Positions 36,803 through 45,603 of a stretch of DNA of 64,000 nt are shown piece after piece; position 1 is the stretch's first letter, and the number at the start of each line of letters is the position of its first letter. The translations under genes were made by a program, and so were the position numbers. Below the pieces are notes generated by a model, which saw only the letters and a program-made list of their open reading frames with translations, made no database searches and was not told where the DNA came from. This DNA comes from Xanthobacter sp. NM-59 (lineage in GTDB: Bacteria > Pseudomonadota > Alphaproteobacteria > Rhizobiales > Xanthobacteraceae), in the NCBI RefSeq assembly GCF_021401125.1, contig NZ_JACBFQ010000002.1:434001-498000 (forward strand), given 5' to 3'.

Positions 36803-38413
36803 CTACGGCTTGGATGCGGCTGGCCCGGTCGGAACGGGCGTCGTCCGGTTCAGGGCATAAAGATACGCCTGGCCGCTGCCATCCGGGCGCGGGAAGCGGC
36901 CGAGCAGCTTGAAGCGCTCCGGGTGAGCCGAGATCGCGTCCTGCATCTGCTCTTCCAGCGCAGCCTCCGACCCCGCGCTTCCCTCGACGAGAGCGATATA
37001 GCCAACGCCGAGCCCGTCCAGCCCAACAAGGAGATCTTCGGGAGTGGCAAAAAGCGGTGTTCCCGTCGCCGGGCCGGGGCCACGGACGGCAAGCACCATG
37101 CGGCCCGGCATCACGAAGCTGCGGCGGGCCTGATCTCGCTGCGCGACGGCAGCCACCAGCGCGCCTTCCGAAGACCGATCAGCCAGCACCAGCAAGCTCG
37201 GCGGGCGGCCGGTTTCGGAGAGAAAGGTCTGCGCGACGGGGTCAAGGCCAAGGCTCGGCTTGCTCACACTCGCCATGACCGCGGGAAGCGCCGCGAACAG
37301 CATGACCAGCGCCACCATCAGGCCCGCGAGCGTCCTCCACCCGCTCGTCACCAGCGCCATCAGGCGCAATCCGCCCGCCGCGGCCAGAATGACGAGCGGG
37401 GCATAAAGCGGCAAGCCGGTGTCCGGCCCCGGCAAAGGCCACGCCCGCTCGGCCAGGACGAAAGCCAGCGAAAGCACCACCAGGACCGGGAGCAGCGCCG
37501 GCCCATCCTTCCGTCGCGTGTCCGCCAGCACGAACAGCACGCCCGCCACCGCCATCGCCGCGAGAACGACGCCGAGCTGCCCCAGGACGGCGAGGCCTTC
37601 ATGCGGCGCCATGTGGCCGGACAGGGCCGCCGCCGTGCGCACCATGGGAAATGTGCCGATGGTCCACGGCCCAGCGACCACCAGGGCCAGCCCGAACGGC
37701 AGCCAGAACACCCCGCGTCGCAGCAGGCCGAAGCGCCGGGTCAACAGAACAGACATGGGGAGCAGCAGCAAGGCGAGGCCCGTGGCCTTGGTCAGGATCG
37801 CCGCCGAGGCCAACAGGCCGAACACCATTGCGCCACGCAGGCACGGCCGCTCAAGAAAATCGGCATAGACCACGGCCGCCCAGAGCATCAGCACAGCGAG
37901 AGGCAGGTCGAGCCCCACCACCACGGTTGCCTCCCTCAAACTAGGCAGGACCATCAGCACCGCGCCGACGGCCACGCCCGGCAACGGCCCGAAGCATTGC
38001 GCGCTCAGCCAGCCCGCGCTCGCCACCAGGAGCGCGGCGAGGAAGGCCGGCAGCAGGAGGATTGCCGGCGTCGAGGGCTGCAGCAAGCTGAACCACAGGC
38101 CTTCCACCAGGTAGTAAAGCGGCGGCCACAGCCCGAGCACGACACGGGGAAAGTGCAGCCCATATTCCGCGATGAAAACCAGCGGGTTCTGGAGCCCCGA
38201 CGACAAATAGTTCAACACCATGAGGCCGGTGACCACATGGCCCGACTCGTCGGGACCCGTGGCTGAGAACTCCGCCATGTAGGCGCCCGCCGTGCGCTGC
38301 TGCACCACGATCAGCACGGTAAGGAGGGCCGTCAGGATGAGGAAGCCGAGGCCCTGCAGCGCGGCGGTGCCAAGGCTTCGCGGGGTGCGCTCCCGAACAA
38401 TGTCGTTCGCCAA
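36803..38413 (-). CDS. GT39-like polytopic membrane glycosyltransferase
   Basis: A ~536-residue protein with about 10-12 transmembrane segments. The first periplasmic loop carries the acidic pair in FSATGPDESGHVVTGLMVLNYL, expected of ArnT/PMT-type GT-C enzymes that use polyprenyl-phosphate sugars; further loops include GLWPPLYYLVEGLWF. The C-terminal soluble part (LLVLADRSSEGALVAAVAQRD onward) is as in GT39 proteins. The start is uncertain: a TTG at 38413 with GGAG upstream is preferred since the longer frame upstream is Arg/Pro-rich and not membrane-like. The acceptor is unknown. Confidence 0.78.
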   Translation of the reverse strand: MANDIVRERTPRSLGTAALQGLGFLILTALLTVLIVVQQRTAGAYMAEFSATGPDESGHVVTGLMVLNYLSSGLQNPLVFIAEYGLHFPRVVLGLWPPLYYLVEGLWFSLLQPSTPAILLLPAFLAALLVASAGWLSAQCFGPLPGVAVGAVLMVLPSLREATVVVGLDLPLAVLMLWAAVVYADFLERPCLRGAMVFGLLASAAILTKATGLALLLLPMSVLLTRRFGLLRRGVFWLPFGLALVVAGPWTIGTFPMVRTAAALSGHMAPHEGLAVLGQLGVVLAAMAVAGVLFVLADTRRKDGPALLPVLVVLSLAFVLAERAWPLPGPDTGLPLYAPLVILAAAGGLRLMALVTSGWRTLAGLMVALVMLFAALPAVMASVSKPSLGLDPVAQTFLSETGRPPSLLVLADRSSEGALVAAVAQRDQARRSFVMPGRMVLAVRGPGPATGTPLFATPEDLLVGLDGLGVGYIALVEGSAGSEAALEEQMQDAISAHPERFKLLGRFPRPDGSGQAYLYALNRTTPVPTGPAASKP

Positions 38414-38845
38414 CTCGACTACTCCGCCAACACAATGCGGCCTCCGGCGCGCACGCGGCGAGACACCGCGCACCGCGAACCGGCTCAGGGCCGCCTTGTA
38501 AAAGCACAGGGGTCCGGCGTCTATGCCGGGGACGCGGCACAGGACGCACGACGGGCGGAGGTTGCTGAATGCTGCGGCGGGCGCCGCCGAGCGACTTGGG
38601 AAACGGCCCTCCTGAAAAAATGCCCATGACGGCAGGCGAGAAGATTGTCTCGGTATTTCTCTATGACCCGGAAACAGGCGCGTTGCGGATGCCTGCCACT
38701 GCCGGAGCATGCCAGCCGCCCCGGGGCAGGACGTCTCACCGGCGCCGACAGCGTCGCTCGTGCCGGTCGAATGGCCGTCCGGGCACGGGGAGCCGAAGGC
38801 TGCCGTGCAAAAAGGCCCCGGGCATACGCCCCCGGTGGCGGGGGT
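38414..38845. other. intergenic region, nothing recognised
   Basis: About 430 bases between the GT39-like gene and the fmdB-like gene, both read leftwards. I see no RNA gene, repeat or supported coding frame; the start of the GT39-like gene could lie somewhat inside this region. Confidence 0.5.
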
Positions 38846-39073
38846 TCAGGTGCCGCGCTCGGCCTTGCTGAAATTGCTGAGGTCGCCCTGCCGCTCCGCC
38901 TGCTTGCGCCAAACCTTGGCGGCTGCCTTCAGCTTGGCTTCCGGAGCGATGCGCGACATCAGGCGATCAAGCTTGAGGCTTCCGCATTTCGGGCACACGG
39001 GCGTGTCGGATATGCCGACGAGCAGCTCGCTATCCGTGTTGCAATCCTGACAATGAAAGCCATAGAGCGGCAT
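38846..39073 (-). CDS. FmdB-family zinc-ribbon protein
   Basis: A 75-residue protein beginning MPLYGFHCQDC, with the FmdB-type zinc ribbon formed by Cys8-x2-Cys11 and Cys27-x2-Cys30 (PVCPKCGS). The rest is charged and helical. The founding FmdB is a putative regulator of methylamine/formamide genes; no such genes are nearby, so the function is unknown. The start ATG at 39073 is set by the family N terminus. Confidence 0.9.
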   Translation of the reverse strand: MPLYGFHCQDCNTDSELLVGISDTPVCPKCGSLKLDRLMSRIAPEAKLKAAAKVWRKQAERQGDLSNFSKAERGT

Positions 39074-39199
39074 CACGCGGCCTCTGTTCCAGCGCCCGGC
39101 GGCGCCTTGAAAGAATTGGCGTCGCGCCCCGATCCGGTTCAGCCGGCGCGCGGCTCGACGCACGCAGTCCACGCAAGTTTCGTGCCGCCCTTCCCTCCA

Positions 39200-39652
39200 T
39201 CAGGCGTCGCCGCTGGGCAAGACCAACCGGCCTTCGCCATCGAACGGAAAGAACGGATTGTGCGCGACCTCCCAGAGGTGCCCATCCGGATCCGCGAAGT
39301 AGCCGCTGGTGCCGCCCCAGAACACTGCCTGGGCCGGCTTCACGCAGCGCCCGCCGGCCCCGACCGCCCGCGCGATCACTTCCGCCACCGCGCCGCTGTC
39401 CGCCACATTGCAGGCGAGCGTGAGCCCACGGAACGCCGGCAGGTCGCCCCCCGGCGGCAAAGTCGCATCCTCGGCCAGATGGTCGCTCGGATAGAGGCTG
39501 AGCACCACGTTGCCCGCCACGAAGAATGCCACCCCGGTGTCCGCCGCCGCGCGCCGCTCAAGCCCCATGGCCGTATAGAAAGCGCAGGCCCGCGGCAGGT
39601 CGGATACCCCGAGCGTGACCAGGTGCAGGCGGAAGGGAGCGTCGGGCGCCAT
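39200..39652 (-). CDS. VOC-family (glyoxalase-like) protein
   Basis: A 150-residue protein with one vicinal-oxygen-chelate fold: FRLHLVTLGVSDLPRACAFYTAMGL opens the first beta-alpha-beta-beta-beta unit, and GGTSGYFADPDGHLWEVAHNPFF closes the second with the usual metal-ligand glutamate. The reaction cannot be told. It begins 7 bases after the end of the radical SAM gene on the same strand, so the two are probably co-transcribed. The ATG at 39652 gives normal family length. Confidence 0.9.
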   Translation of the reverse strand: MAPDAPFRLHLVTLGVSDLPRACAFYTAMGLERRAAADTGVAFFVAGNVVLSLYPSDHLAEDATLPPGGDLPAFRGLTLACNVADSGAVAEVIARAVGAGGRCVKPAQAVFWGGTSGYFADPDGHLWEVAHNPFFPFDGEGRLVLPSGDA

Positions 39653-39659
39653 GGCGGCC

Positions 39660-41075
39660 TCAATCGAACAGCGAGAGCTGCTCGCCCATGGGCTTGGGGT
39701 GCCGGAAATGGGCCGTGGAAAGCTTCGCACCGCGCCCATCCAGCCCCAGCCGGCGAGCCGCGATCTCAAACCTGCGCCCCAGGGTCCAGGCATAGGGCCC
39801 TTCCCCCCGCATGCGGCTGCCGAAGGCCGAGTCGTAATCCTTGCCCCCGCGCATTTGCTGCATCAGCGCCAGCACATGGCGCGCTTTGTCCGGGAAATGG
39901 GTGACCAGCCATTCGCGAAACAGATCCGCCACCTCCAGCGGCAGGCGCAGCAGCACATAGCCGGCCTCGCGCGCACCGGCCGCCTTGGCCGAATCCAGGA
40001 TGCGCTCAAGCTCCATATCGTTGAGGGCGGGGATCAGCGGCGCCGTCATCACCGCCGTGGGAATGCCCGCCTCGCTCAGCCGCTGGATGGTCCCGAGCCT
40101 CCGCTGCGGGCTCGCGGCGCGCGGCTCCATGATGCGCGACAGATGAGGGTCGAGAGTGGTGATGGAGACCGCCACCTTCACCAGCCCCTTCTCGGCCATG
40201 GGCGCGAGGATATCGAGATCACGCGCGACCAGCCCTGATTTGGTGACGATGGCCACCGGATGGCCGAAGTCACGCAACACCTCCAGGATGCGGCGCGTGA
40301 CCTGGTACTGCCGCTCGATGGGCTGGTAGGGGTCGGTATTGGTGCCCATGGCGATCACGCGTGGCTGATAGCCGGGATGGGACAGCTCCCGCGCCAGCAG
40401 CTCCGGCGCGTCCGGCTTCACGAACAGCTTGGTTTCGAAATCGAGCCCCGCCGACAGCCCGTGATAGGCATGGGTGGGGCGCGCGAAGCAATACACGCAG
40501 CCGTGCTCGCAACCGCGATAGGGGTTGATGGAACGGTCGAAGCCGATATCCGGCGACTGGTTACGGGTGATGACCGTGCGCGCGCGCTCCTCCGTCACCT
40601 CGGTCTTAAACGGCGGCAGGTCTTCGAGGGCCTCCCAGCCATCGTCGAACCGCACCCGAGCCACCGGCTCGAACCGCCCCGCCGCATTGGAAACGGCCCC
40701 GCGCCCGCGCCGCCGCTGGGCTTCCACGACCAGTCCCGCGGCCTCGGCGGCGGAAGGGGCGACAGCCGGCACATCCGCTGCCGCTTCAACACCCACCGAC
40801 TGCTGCGGGCTTTCAGCGGCTGCGCGGCGCGTTGCTGCGCGGTCCTCCTCCAGCCGGCCGAGGACCGCCCGCGCGCGCTTGGGCCCCGCGCTCGCCGCCG
40901 GCTGCGGAGCCGCTCCGGCGGCCGCCTTGCGGCCGGCGCCACCCGCCACCTTGGGACCGGCGGACGACCGCCGGCCCGCCTTTGGCGGCGCAAGGGAATC
41001 GGAAGGCCGCTGAGCCACCTCCAGATCGAGAGGCGCCAGCAGCGAAGGGGCTGGAGGGTGAGCATTCAGATTCAT
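39660..41075 (-). CDS. PA0069-family radical SAM protein
   Basis: A 471-residue radical SAM enzyme related to spore-photoproduct-lyase-like proteins. The cluster motif is CEHGCVYC (Cys189, Cys193, Cys196) in SINPYRGCEHGCVYCFARPTH. GTNTDPYQPIERQYQVTR and ITTLDPHLSRIMEPRAASPQRRL are typical of the group, as is the SAFGSRMRGEGPYAW end. Residues 1-~115 are a low-complexity Ala/Pro/Arg-rich extension. The reaction is unknown; a role in DNA photoproduct repair is only suggested by distant similarity. The VOC gene follows directly. Confidence 0.93.
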   Translation of the reverse strand: MNLNAHPPAPSLLAPLDLEVAQRPSDSLAPPKAGRRSSAGPKVAGGAGRKAAAGAAPQPAASAGPKRARAVLGRLEEDRAATRRAAAESPQQSVGVEAAADVPAVAPSAAEAAGLVVEAQRRRGRGAVSNAAGRFEPVARVRFDDGWEALEDLPPFKTEVTEERARTVITRNQSPDIGFDRSINPYRGCEHGCVYCFARPTHAYHGLSAGLDFETKLFVKPDAPELLARELSHPGYQPRVIAMGTNTDPYQPIERQYQVTRRILEVLRDFGHPVAIVTKSGLVARDLDILAPMAEKGLVKVAVSITTLDPHLSRIMEPRAASPQRRLGTIQRLSEAGIPTAVMTAPLIPALNDMELERILDSAKAAGAREAGYVLLRLPLEVADLFREWLVTHFPDKARHVLALMQQMRGGKDYDSAFGSRMRGEGPYAWTLGRRFEIAARRLGLDGRGAKLSTAHFRHPKPMGEQLSLFD

Positions 41076-41265
41076 GAATCAAAAGCTAACACCGCCGCGC
41101 GAACGAAACAAGAACATCGGCGCGCAAATCGCGTTTCCGGAACGGATGCGAGCTTGGCGGGGCGCCGTGGTCTATTGTACGCTGAAGTACTCCGCTCACA
41201 GCGGTTGCCAGATGTCGGAGCCTCCGTTAAAGCCCGTAGAGGCTATGCGCCGAAGGGAGAAGAAC

Positions 41266-41418
41266 ATGGCGGATCATGCGACGTTTGAGTACGCCACCGC
41301 CGACGGCAACGATTATGCCGAGCACCTGCGCACATACGCCTTATTCACGGCGCTGACGAAATGGGGAACCGTCGCGGTCGCCGCCGTGCTCGTCCTTATG
41401 TGGATCTTCCTCCTCTGA
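41266..41418 (+). CDS. aa3-type cytochrome c oxidase subunit IV family small protein
   Basis: A 50-residue protein: a polar N terminus (MADHATFEYATADGNDYAEHL) and a single C-terminal membrane helix (WGTVAVAAVLVLMWIFLL). This is the pattern of the bacterial aa3 oxidase subunit IV family. GAAGGGAGAAG precedes the ATG. It lies 35 bases before pntAA on the same strand; no oxidase genes are nearby, so it may serve the transhydrogenase locus or simply be placed there. Confidence 0.85.
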   Translation: MADHATFEYATADGNDYAEHLRTYALFTALTKWGTVAVAAVLVLMWIFLL

Positions 41419-41453
41419 GCCTTTGAAAGCCCGGAGCACTGGAGACATCTCAG

Positions 41454-42602
41454 ATGAAAATCGCTGTCGTCGCCGAGGTTAACCTCGGCGAGCCGAGGGT
41501 CGGTGCGACCCCGGATACGGTGAAGCGTCTCGTGGCCCTCGGCGGCACTGTCGTCGTCGAGAGCGGCGCAGGCATCAAATCCGGCATCATGGATGCCGAA
41601 TATGTCGCGGCTGGCGCCACTATCGCCGCCTCGGCGGCCGACGCCCTGTCCGGTGCGCAAGTGGTACTCAAAGTGCGGCGCCCTGAGGAAGCCGAACTTT
41701 CGTTGTATACACCGGGAGTCATCGTCCTCGCCATCATGGATCCCCATGGCCACGAGGCCGCGCTTGAAGCCATGGCCAAGGCCGGCGTCAGCGCCTTCGC
41801 CATGGAGCTGATGCCCCGCATCACGCGCGCCCAGGTGATGGACGTTCTCTCCTCCCAGGCCAATCTCGCCGGCTATCGCGCCATCATCGACGCGTCCTAC
41901 GAGTTCAACCGCGCCCTGCCGCAGATGATGACCGCCGCCGGCACCGTGCCCGCGGGCCGCGTCTTCATCATGGGCGCGGGCGTGGCGGGCCTGCAGGCCA
42001 TCGCCACTGCGCGGCGCCTCGGCGCCATCGTGACCGCCACCGATGTGCGCCCCGCCTCCAAGGACCAAGTGGCCTCGCTGGGCGCGAAGTTCATCGCGGT
42101 GGAGGACGAGGAGTTCAAGCAGGCGGAAAGCGCCACCGGCTACGCCAAGCCCATGTCGGCCGAATATCAGGCCAAGCAGGCGGCGCTCGTGGCCGAGCAC
42201 ATCAAGAAGCAGGACATCGTCGTCACCACCGCCCTCATCCCCGGCCGGCCCGCGCCGCGCCTGGTGAGCGCCGAGATGGTGGCCTCCATGCGGCCCGGCT
42301 CGGTCATCGTCGACCTGGCAGTGGAGCGTGGCGGCAATGTTGAAGGCTCGGTGGCCGGCGAGGTCGTCGAGATCGGTGGCGTGAAGATCATCGGCCACCA
42401 CAACATGCCGGGGCGGCTCGCCGCGTCCGCGTCTCCGCTTTACGCGAAGAACCTCTACAACTTCTTTGAGACCATGGTCGACAAGTCGGCGAAGACCTTG
42501 GCCGTCAAGTGGGACGATGAGCTGGTGAAAGCCACCCTGCTCACCCGCGACGGCGCCGTCGTGCATCCGAACTTCGCCAAGAAGACCGAGGGAGCTGCGT
42601 GA
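41454..42602 (+). CDS. pntAA: NAD(P) transhydrogenase subunit alpha part 1 (PntAA)
   Basis: A 382-residue dI component that binds NAD(H). It starts [26 protein letters not shown]; the NAD-binding Rossmann motif is [18 protein letters not shown], and the mobile-loop/active region includes [19 protein letters not shown] and [18 protein letters not shown]. With PntAB and PntB it couples proton entry to NADPH formation. The stop overlaps the pntAB start (TGATG). A perfect 20-base palindrome lies within codons 6-13. Confidence 0.97.
   Translation: MKIAVVAEVNLGEPRVGATPDTVKRLVALGGTVVVESGAGIKSGIMDAEYVAAGATIAASAADALSGAQVVLKVRRPEEAELSLYTPGVIVLAIMDPHGHEAALEAMAKAGVSAFAMELMPRITRAQVMDVLSSQANLAGYRAIIDASYEFNRALPQMMTAAGTVPAGRVFIMGAGVAGLQAIATARRLGAIVTATDVRPASKDQVASLGAKFIAVEDEEFKQAESATGYAKPMSAEYQAKQAALVAEHIKKQDIVVTTALIPGRPAPRLVSAEMVASMRPGSVIVDLAVERGGNVEGSVAGEVVEIGGVKIIGHHNMPGRLAASASPLYAKNLYNFFETMVDKSAKTLAVKWDDELVKATLLTRDGAVVHPNFAKKTEGAA
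41471..41490. repeat. perfect 20-base palindrome inside the start of pntAA
   Basis: CGCCGAGGTTAACCTCGGCG is a complete palindrome 17 bases after the pntAA ATG. It could form a hairpin in the mRNA near the ribosome-loading region or be a dyad for a regulator; it may also be chance within coding sequence. Confidence 0.7.
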
Positions 42603-43057
42603 TGAACCCCGTGACCGCACAAGCCGCGGCCGACGCCGCAGCCCAGGCGCGCGCTGCCGCCGAGATCGCCCGCCAGGCCGCCGAAGCCGCCCAGATCTAT
42701 GCCGATCAGGCCGCGACCGCCCTCGGCGGGGCGGTGCATGCCGCCACCGGCGGCGCCATCGACCCGTTCGTGTTCCGCCTCTCCATCTTCGTGCTGGCGG
42801 TGTTCGTGGGCTATTACGTGGTGTGGTCGGTGACCCCGGCGCTCCACACCCCGCTCATGAGCGTCACCAACGCCATCTCGTCCGTCATCGTGGTGGGCGC
42901 GCTGCTCGCGGTGGGCGTGACCACCGTGGGCGATGCCTCGCACGCCTGGTGGGCGCGCATCTTCGGCTTCATCGCCCTCATTCTGGCAGCGGTGAACATT
43001 TTCGGCGGGTTCATGGTGACCAGCCGAATGCTCGCCATGTACTCGAAGAAGAAGTGA
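42602..43057 (+). CDS. pntAB: NAD(P) transhydrogenase subunit alpha part 2 (PntAB)
   Basis: A 151-residue membrane subunit with four helices (dIIa): [50 protein letters not shown] is diagnostic. The first ~50 residues are an Ala/Gln-rich helix likely to form a coiled coil, longer than in most homologues. The ATG at 42602 overlaps the pntAA stop; pntB follows after 10 bases. Confidence 0.96.
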   Translation: MNPVTAQAAADAAAQARAAAEIARQAAEAAQIYADQAATALGGAVHAATGGAIDPFVFRLSIFVLAVFVGYYVVWSVTPALHTPLMSVTNAISSVIVVGALLAVGVTTVGDASHAWWARIFGFIALILAAVNIFGGFMVTSRMLAMYSKKK

Positions 43058-43067
43058 GGCCGCACCC

Positions 43068-44474
43068 ATGAGCGTCAATCTCGCGGCCCTGCTCTATCTC
43101 GTTGCGGGCGTCCTGTTCATCCTCGCCTTGCGCGGCCTTTCCCATCCCACCACGTCGCGACGGGGCAACCTGTTCGGCATGGCGGGCATGACCATCGCCG
43201 TGCTCACCACCCTGGCCCTGCAGCCTCCGTCCGATGCTGTGGGCTGGGTGCTGGTGATCGCCGGCCTTGCCATCGGCGGCGGCGTCGGCGCCGTGGTGGC
43301 CAAGCGCATCGCCATGACGGCCATGCCGCAGCTGGTCGCCGCCTTCCACTCCCTGGTGGGCCTCGCGGCGGTGCTGGTGGCGGCGGCGGCCCTTTATGCC
43401 CCGCGCGCCTTCGGCATCGGCGATCCCGGCCACCTGCACGGGGCGAGCCTTGTTGAAATGTCGCTGGGCGTGGCCATCGGCGCCATCACCTTCACCGGCT
43501 CGCTGATCGCCTTCGCCAAGCTCAACGGCAATATGAGCGGCAAGCCGATCATGCTGCCGGCCCGCCATTTCATCAATGGCGGCCTGGCCCTGCTGCTGAT
43601 CATCCTCATCATCGCCTTCGTGAATACCGGCTCGATCGCGCTGTTCTGGATCATCACCGTGCTGTCGCTGGTGCTCGGCGGGCTGCTCATCATCCCCATC
43701 GGCGGCGCGGACATGCCCGTCGTGGTGTCGATGCTGAACTCCTATTCGGGCTGGGCGGCGGCCGGCATCGGCTTCACCCTGGGTAACACCGCGCTTATCA
43801 TCACGGGCGCGCTGGTGGGCTCCTCGGGCGCCATCCTGTCCTACATCATGTGCAAGGGCATGAACCGGTCCTTCATCTCCGTCATCCTGGGCGGCTTCGG
43901 TGGCGATGCCGCCGCCGCCGGCCCGGGGGGGAAGGCCGAGGACCGGCCGGTGAAGCAGGGCTCGGCGGACGACGCCGCCTACATCATGCGCAATGCCGAG
44001 AAGGTCATCATCGTGCCCGGCTACGGCATGGCGGTGGCCCAGGCCCAGCATGCTTTGCGCGAAATGGCTGACTTCCTGAAGGAAGAGGGCGTCGAGGTGA
44101 AGTACGCCATCCACCCGGTGGCCGGCCGCATGCCCGGGCACATGAACGTGCTCCTGGCGGAAGCCCAGGTGCCCTATGACGAGGTGTTCGAGCTGGAGGA
44201 CATCAACTCCGAGTTCGCCCAGGCGGACGTCGCCTTCGTCATCGGCGCCAATGACGTGACCAACCCGGCGGCCAAGACCGACCCGCAGTCGCCCATCTTC
44301 GGCATGCCCGTTCTGGACGTGGAGAAGGCGAAAACCGTGCTCTTCATCAAGCGCGGCATGTCGGCCGGCTATGCCGGCGTGGAGAACGAGCTGTTCTTCC
44401 GCGACAACACCATGATGCTCTTCGGCGACGCCAAGAAGGTGACCGAGGACGTGGTGAAGGCGTTCGGCCACTGA
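43068..44474 (+). CDS. pntB: NAD(P) transhydrogenase subunit beta (PntB)
   Basis: A 468-residue subunit with about nine membrane helices (dIIb) and a C-terminal NADP(H)-binding domain (dIII). Signatures include MPQLVAAFHSLVGLAAVLVA, MPVVVSMLNSYSGWAAAGIGF, the NADP site VPGYGMAVAQAQHAL, HPVAGRMPGHMNVLLAEA, and the end VIGANDVTNPAAKTDPQSPI ... FIKRGMSAGYAGVENELF. It closes the pnt operon; hairpins follow at once. Confidence 0.97.
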   Translation: MSVNLAALLYLVAGVLFILALRGLSHPTTSRRGNLFGMAGMTIAVLTTLALQPPSDAVGWVLVIAGLAIGGGVGAVVAKRIAMTAMPQLVAAFHSLVGLAAVLVAAAALYAPRAFGIGDPGHLHGASLVEMSLGVAIGAITFTGSLIAFAKLNGNMSGKPIMLPARHFINGGLALLLIILIIAFVNTGSIALFWIITVLSLVLGGLLIIPIGGADMPVVVSMLNSYSGWAAAGIGFTLGNTALIITGALVGSSGAILSYIMCKGMNRSFISVILGGFGGDAAAAGPGGKAEDRPVKQGSADDAAYIMRNAEKVIIVPGYGMAVAQAQHALREMADFLKEEGVEVKYAIHPVAGRMPGHMNVLLAEAQVPYDEVFELEDINSEFAQADVAFVIGANDVTNPAAKTDPQSPIFGMPVLDVEKAKTVLFIKRGMSAGYAGVENELFFRDNTMMLFGDAKKVTEDVVKAFGH

Positions 44475-44481
44475 GCCCGCG

Positions 44482-44549
44482 CCACCGGCCACGAAGCCGG
44501 TGGACCATGCAAGAAACCGACGGCCGCCGGCATCCACCGGCGGCCGTTG
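44482..44549 (+). terminator. double hairpin after pntB
   Basis: Two perfect stems follow the stop: CCACCGGC/GCCGGTGG (44482-44503) and CGGCCGCCGG/CCGGCGGCCG (44521-44546). The second is followed by TTGCGCGTT, a poor T-run, so termination may be helped by Rho. Confidence 0.65.
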
Positions 44550-45603
44550 CGCGTTAAGAACAACCCCATGTCGCGAAAGACAGATTGCTTTTCGCGATTC
44601 AATGGCGGGCGAAAAGTCTCTACACTCGCCATTGGAGCGGGATGATGGGCGCCGGCCAGGGCCGGGGTCCGCCGGACCAAGGCGGCCACGGGTCCGCCGA
44701 GGCAAGGGGGCACGAGGTGAGGGGTCCAGCGTATCGCGGCGTCGCCACGCCGGCAGGAACGGCGCGCGGCAGCCAAGCGCACCGCGCCGGGCGCACACGC
44801 CACGGAACCCACCTCGGCGCGCCCGCTTTCGCGCGACTGATCGGTGGCCGGCACGACGCGGCGAATGGCTGCGCGCGGACGAGACGCCCGCCCGAAACAT
44901 GTGCGCCAGGGCAACTTCAGCCATTCGCAACAGCGTCAAGGCAATCGATCCTCTCGTTTTTCCGACTTTCCTTCCGGCGCACCGAAGCCCATTTCGCGCG
45001 GATGGGCTCTCACTCTCAGCCCGCGCGCGCTGCCGGAACCTGTCCACGCGCTCCGGGCCTCCGCACGGGTCGGCGCCACAGCTGGATCCCCAGCGGAAGC
45101 GCTGAGCCCTACTCTCACGCCCTCAGCCGCGCAGGCCAGGCCGGCGAGCGGGGTGCGCCGTGGTGCGGCGAAGATGGCCCGAAGCAGACCGCGCGCGCCC
45201 GTCCCCCGGAGGCTCTCCGCAGGCCAGGTACTTGGCCATTCAACGTTTTCCAAGTTGCTGCGACCCACGGCGCAGCCTTGCCGGAAAGCTTCGACCGCCA
45301 CATCCGATCGCCCAAGGCGTCGCCAACCGGCGCATGCCGTTTCCCGGTGTCCAACGGGGTCTCCCCGCGCGCGGCGCGTAGCGTCGGCCTCCCCCTCGTC
45401 AACGCACCGCAGGATGGTGCACGTGACCGCCGCCCCTCCGGCGGGCGCCGGGCGGATGCGCGGCCTTGCCCCCCCTCCCCGGTCCTGTGCTCCAGAGGCC
45501 GCACCCGTTTGCGCGCCCGGCGCGCAGAACAGCGTCTTCCAGTCCCCCACCAGTCCGCTGAACGTCCGCGCCGGCAGGCTCCGAGCCCCATGCGAGGCCG
45601 GCC
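44550..45603. other. gene-free stretch upstream of treY-like gene
   Basis: More than 1 kb without a gene I can support. Open frames exist on both strands but are Arg/Pro/Ala-rich, overlap each other and show no recognisable similarity. A CTTTTCGC/GCGAAAAG hairpin occurs near 44585-44615. In other genomes treZ or glgX lies beside treY; neither is visible, so the region may be an eroded gene. Confidence 0.5.

Noticed and set aside
36323..38266. A 647-codon plus-strand frame antisense to the GT39-like gene
   Set aside because: Composition is Arg/Gln/His-rich without recognisable domains, while the minus strand gives a coherent membrane protein.
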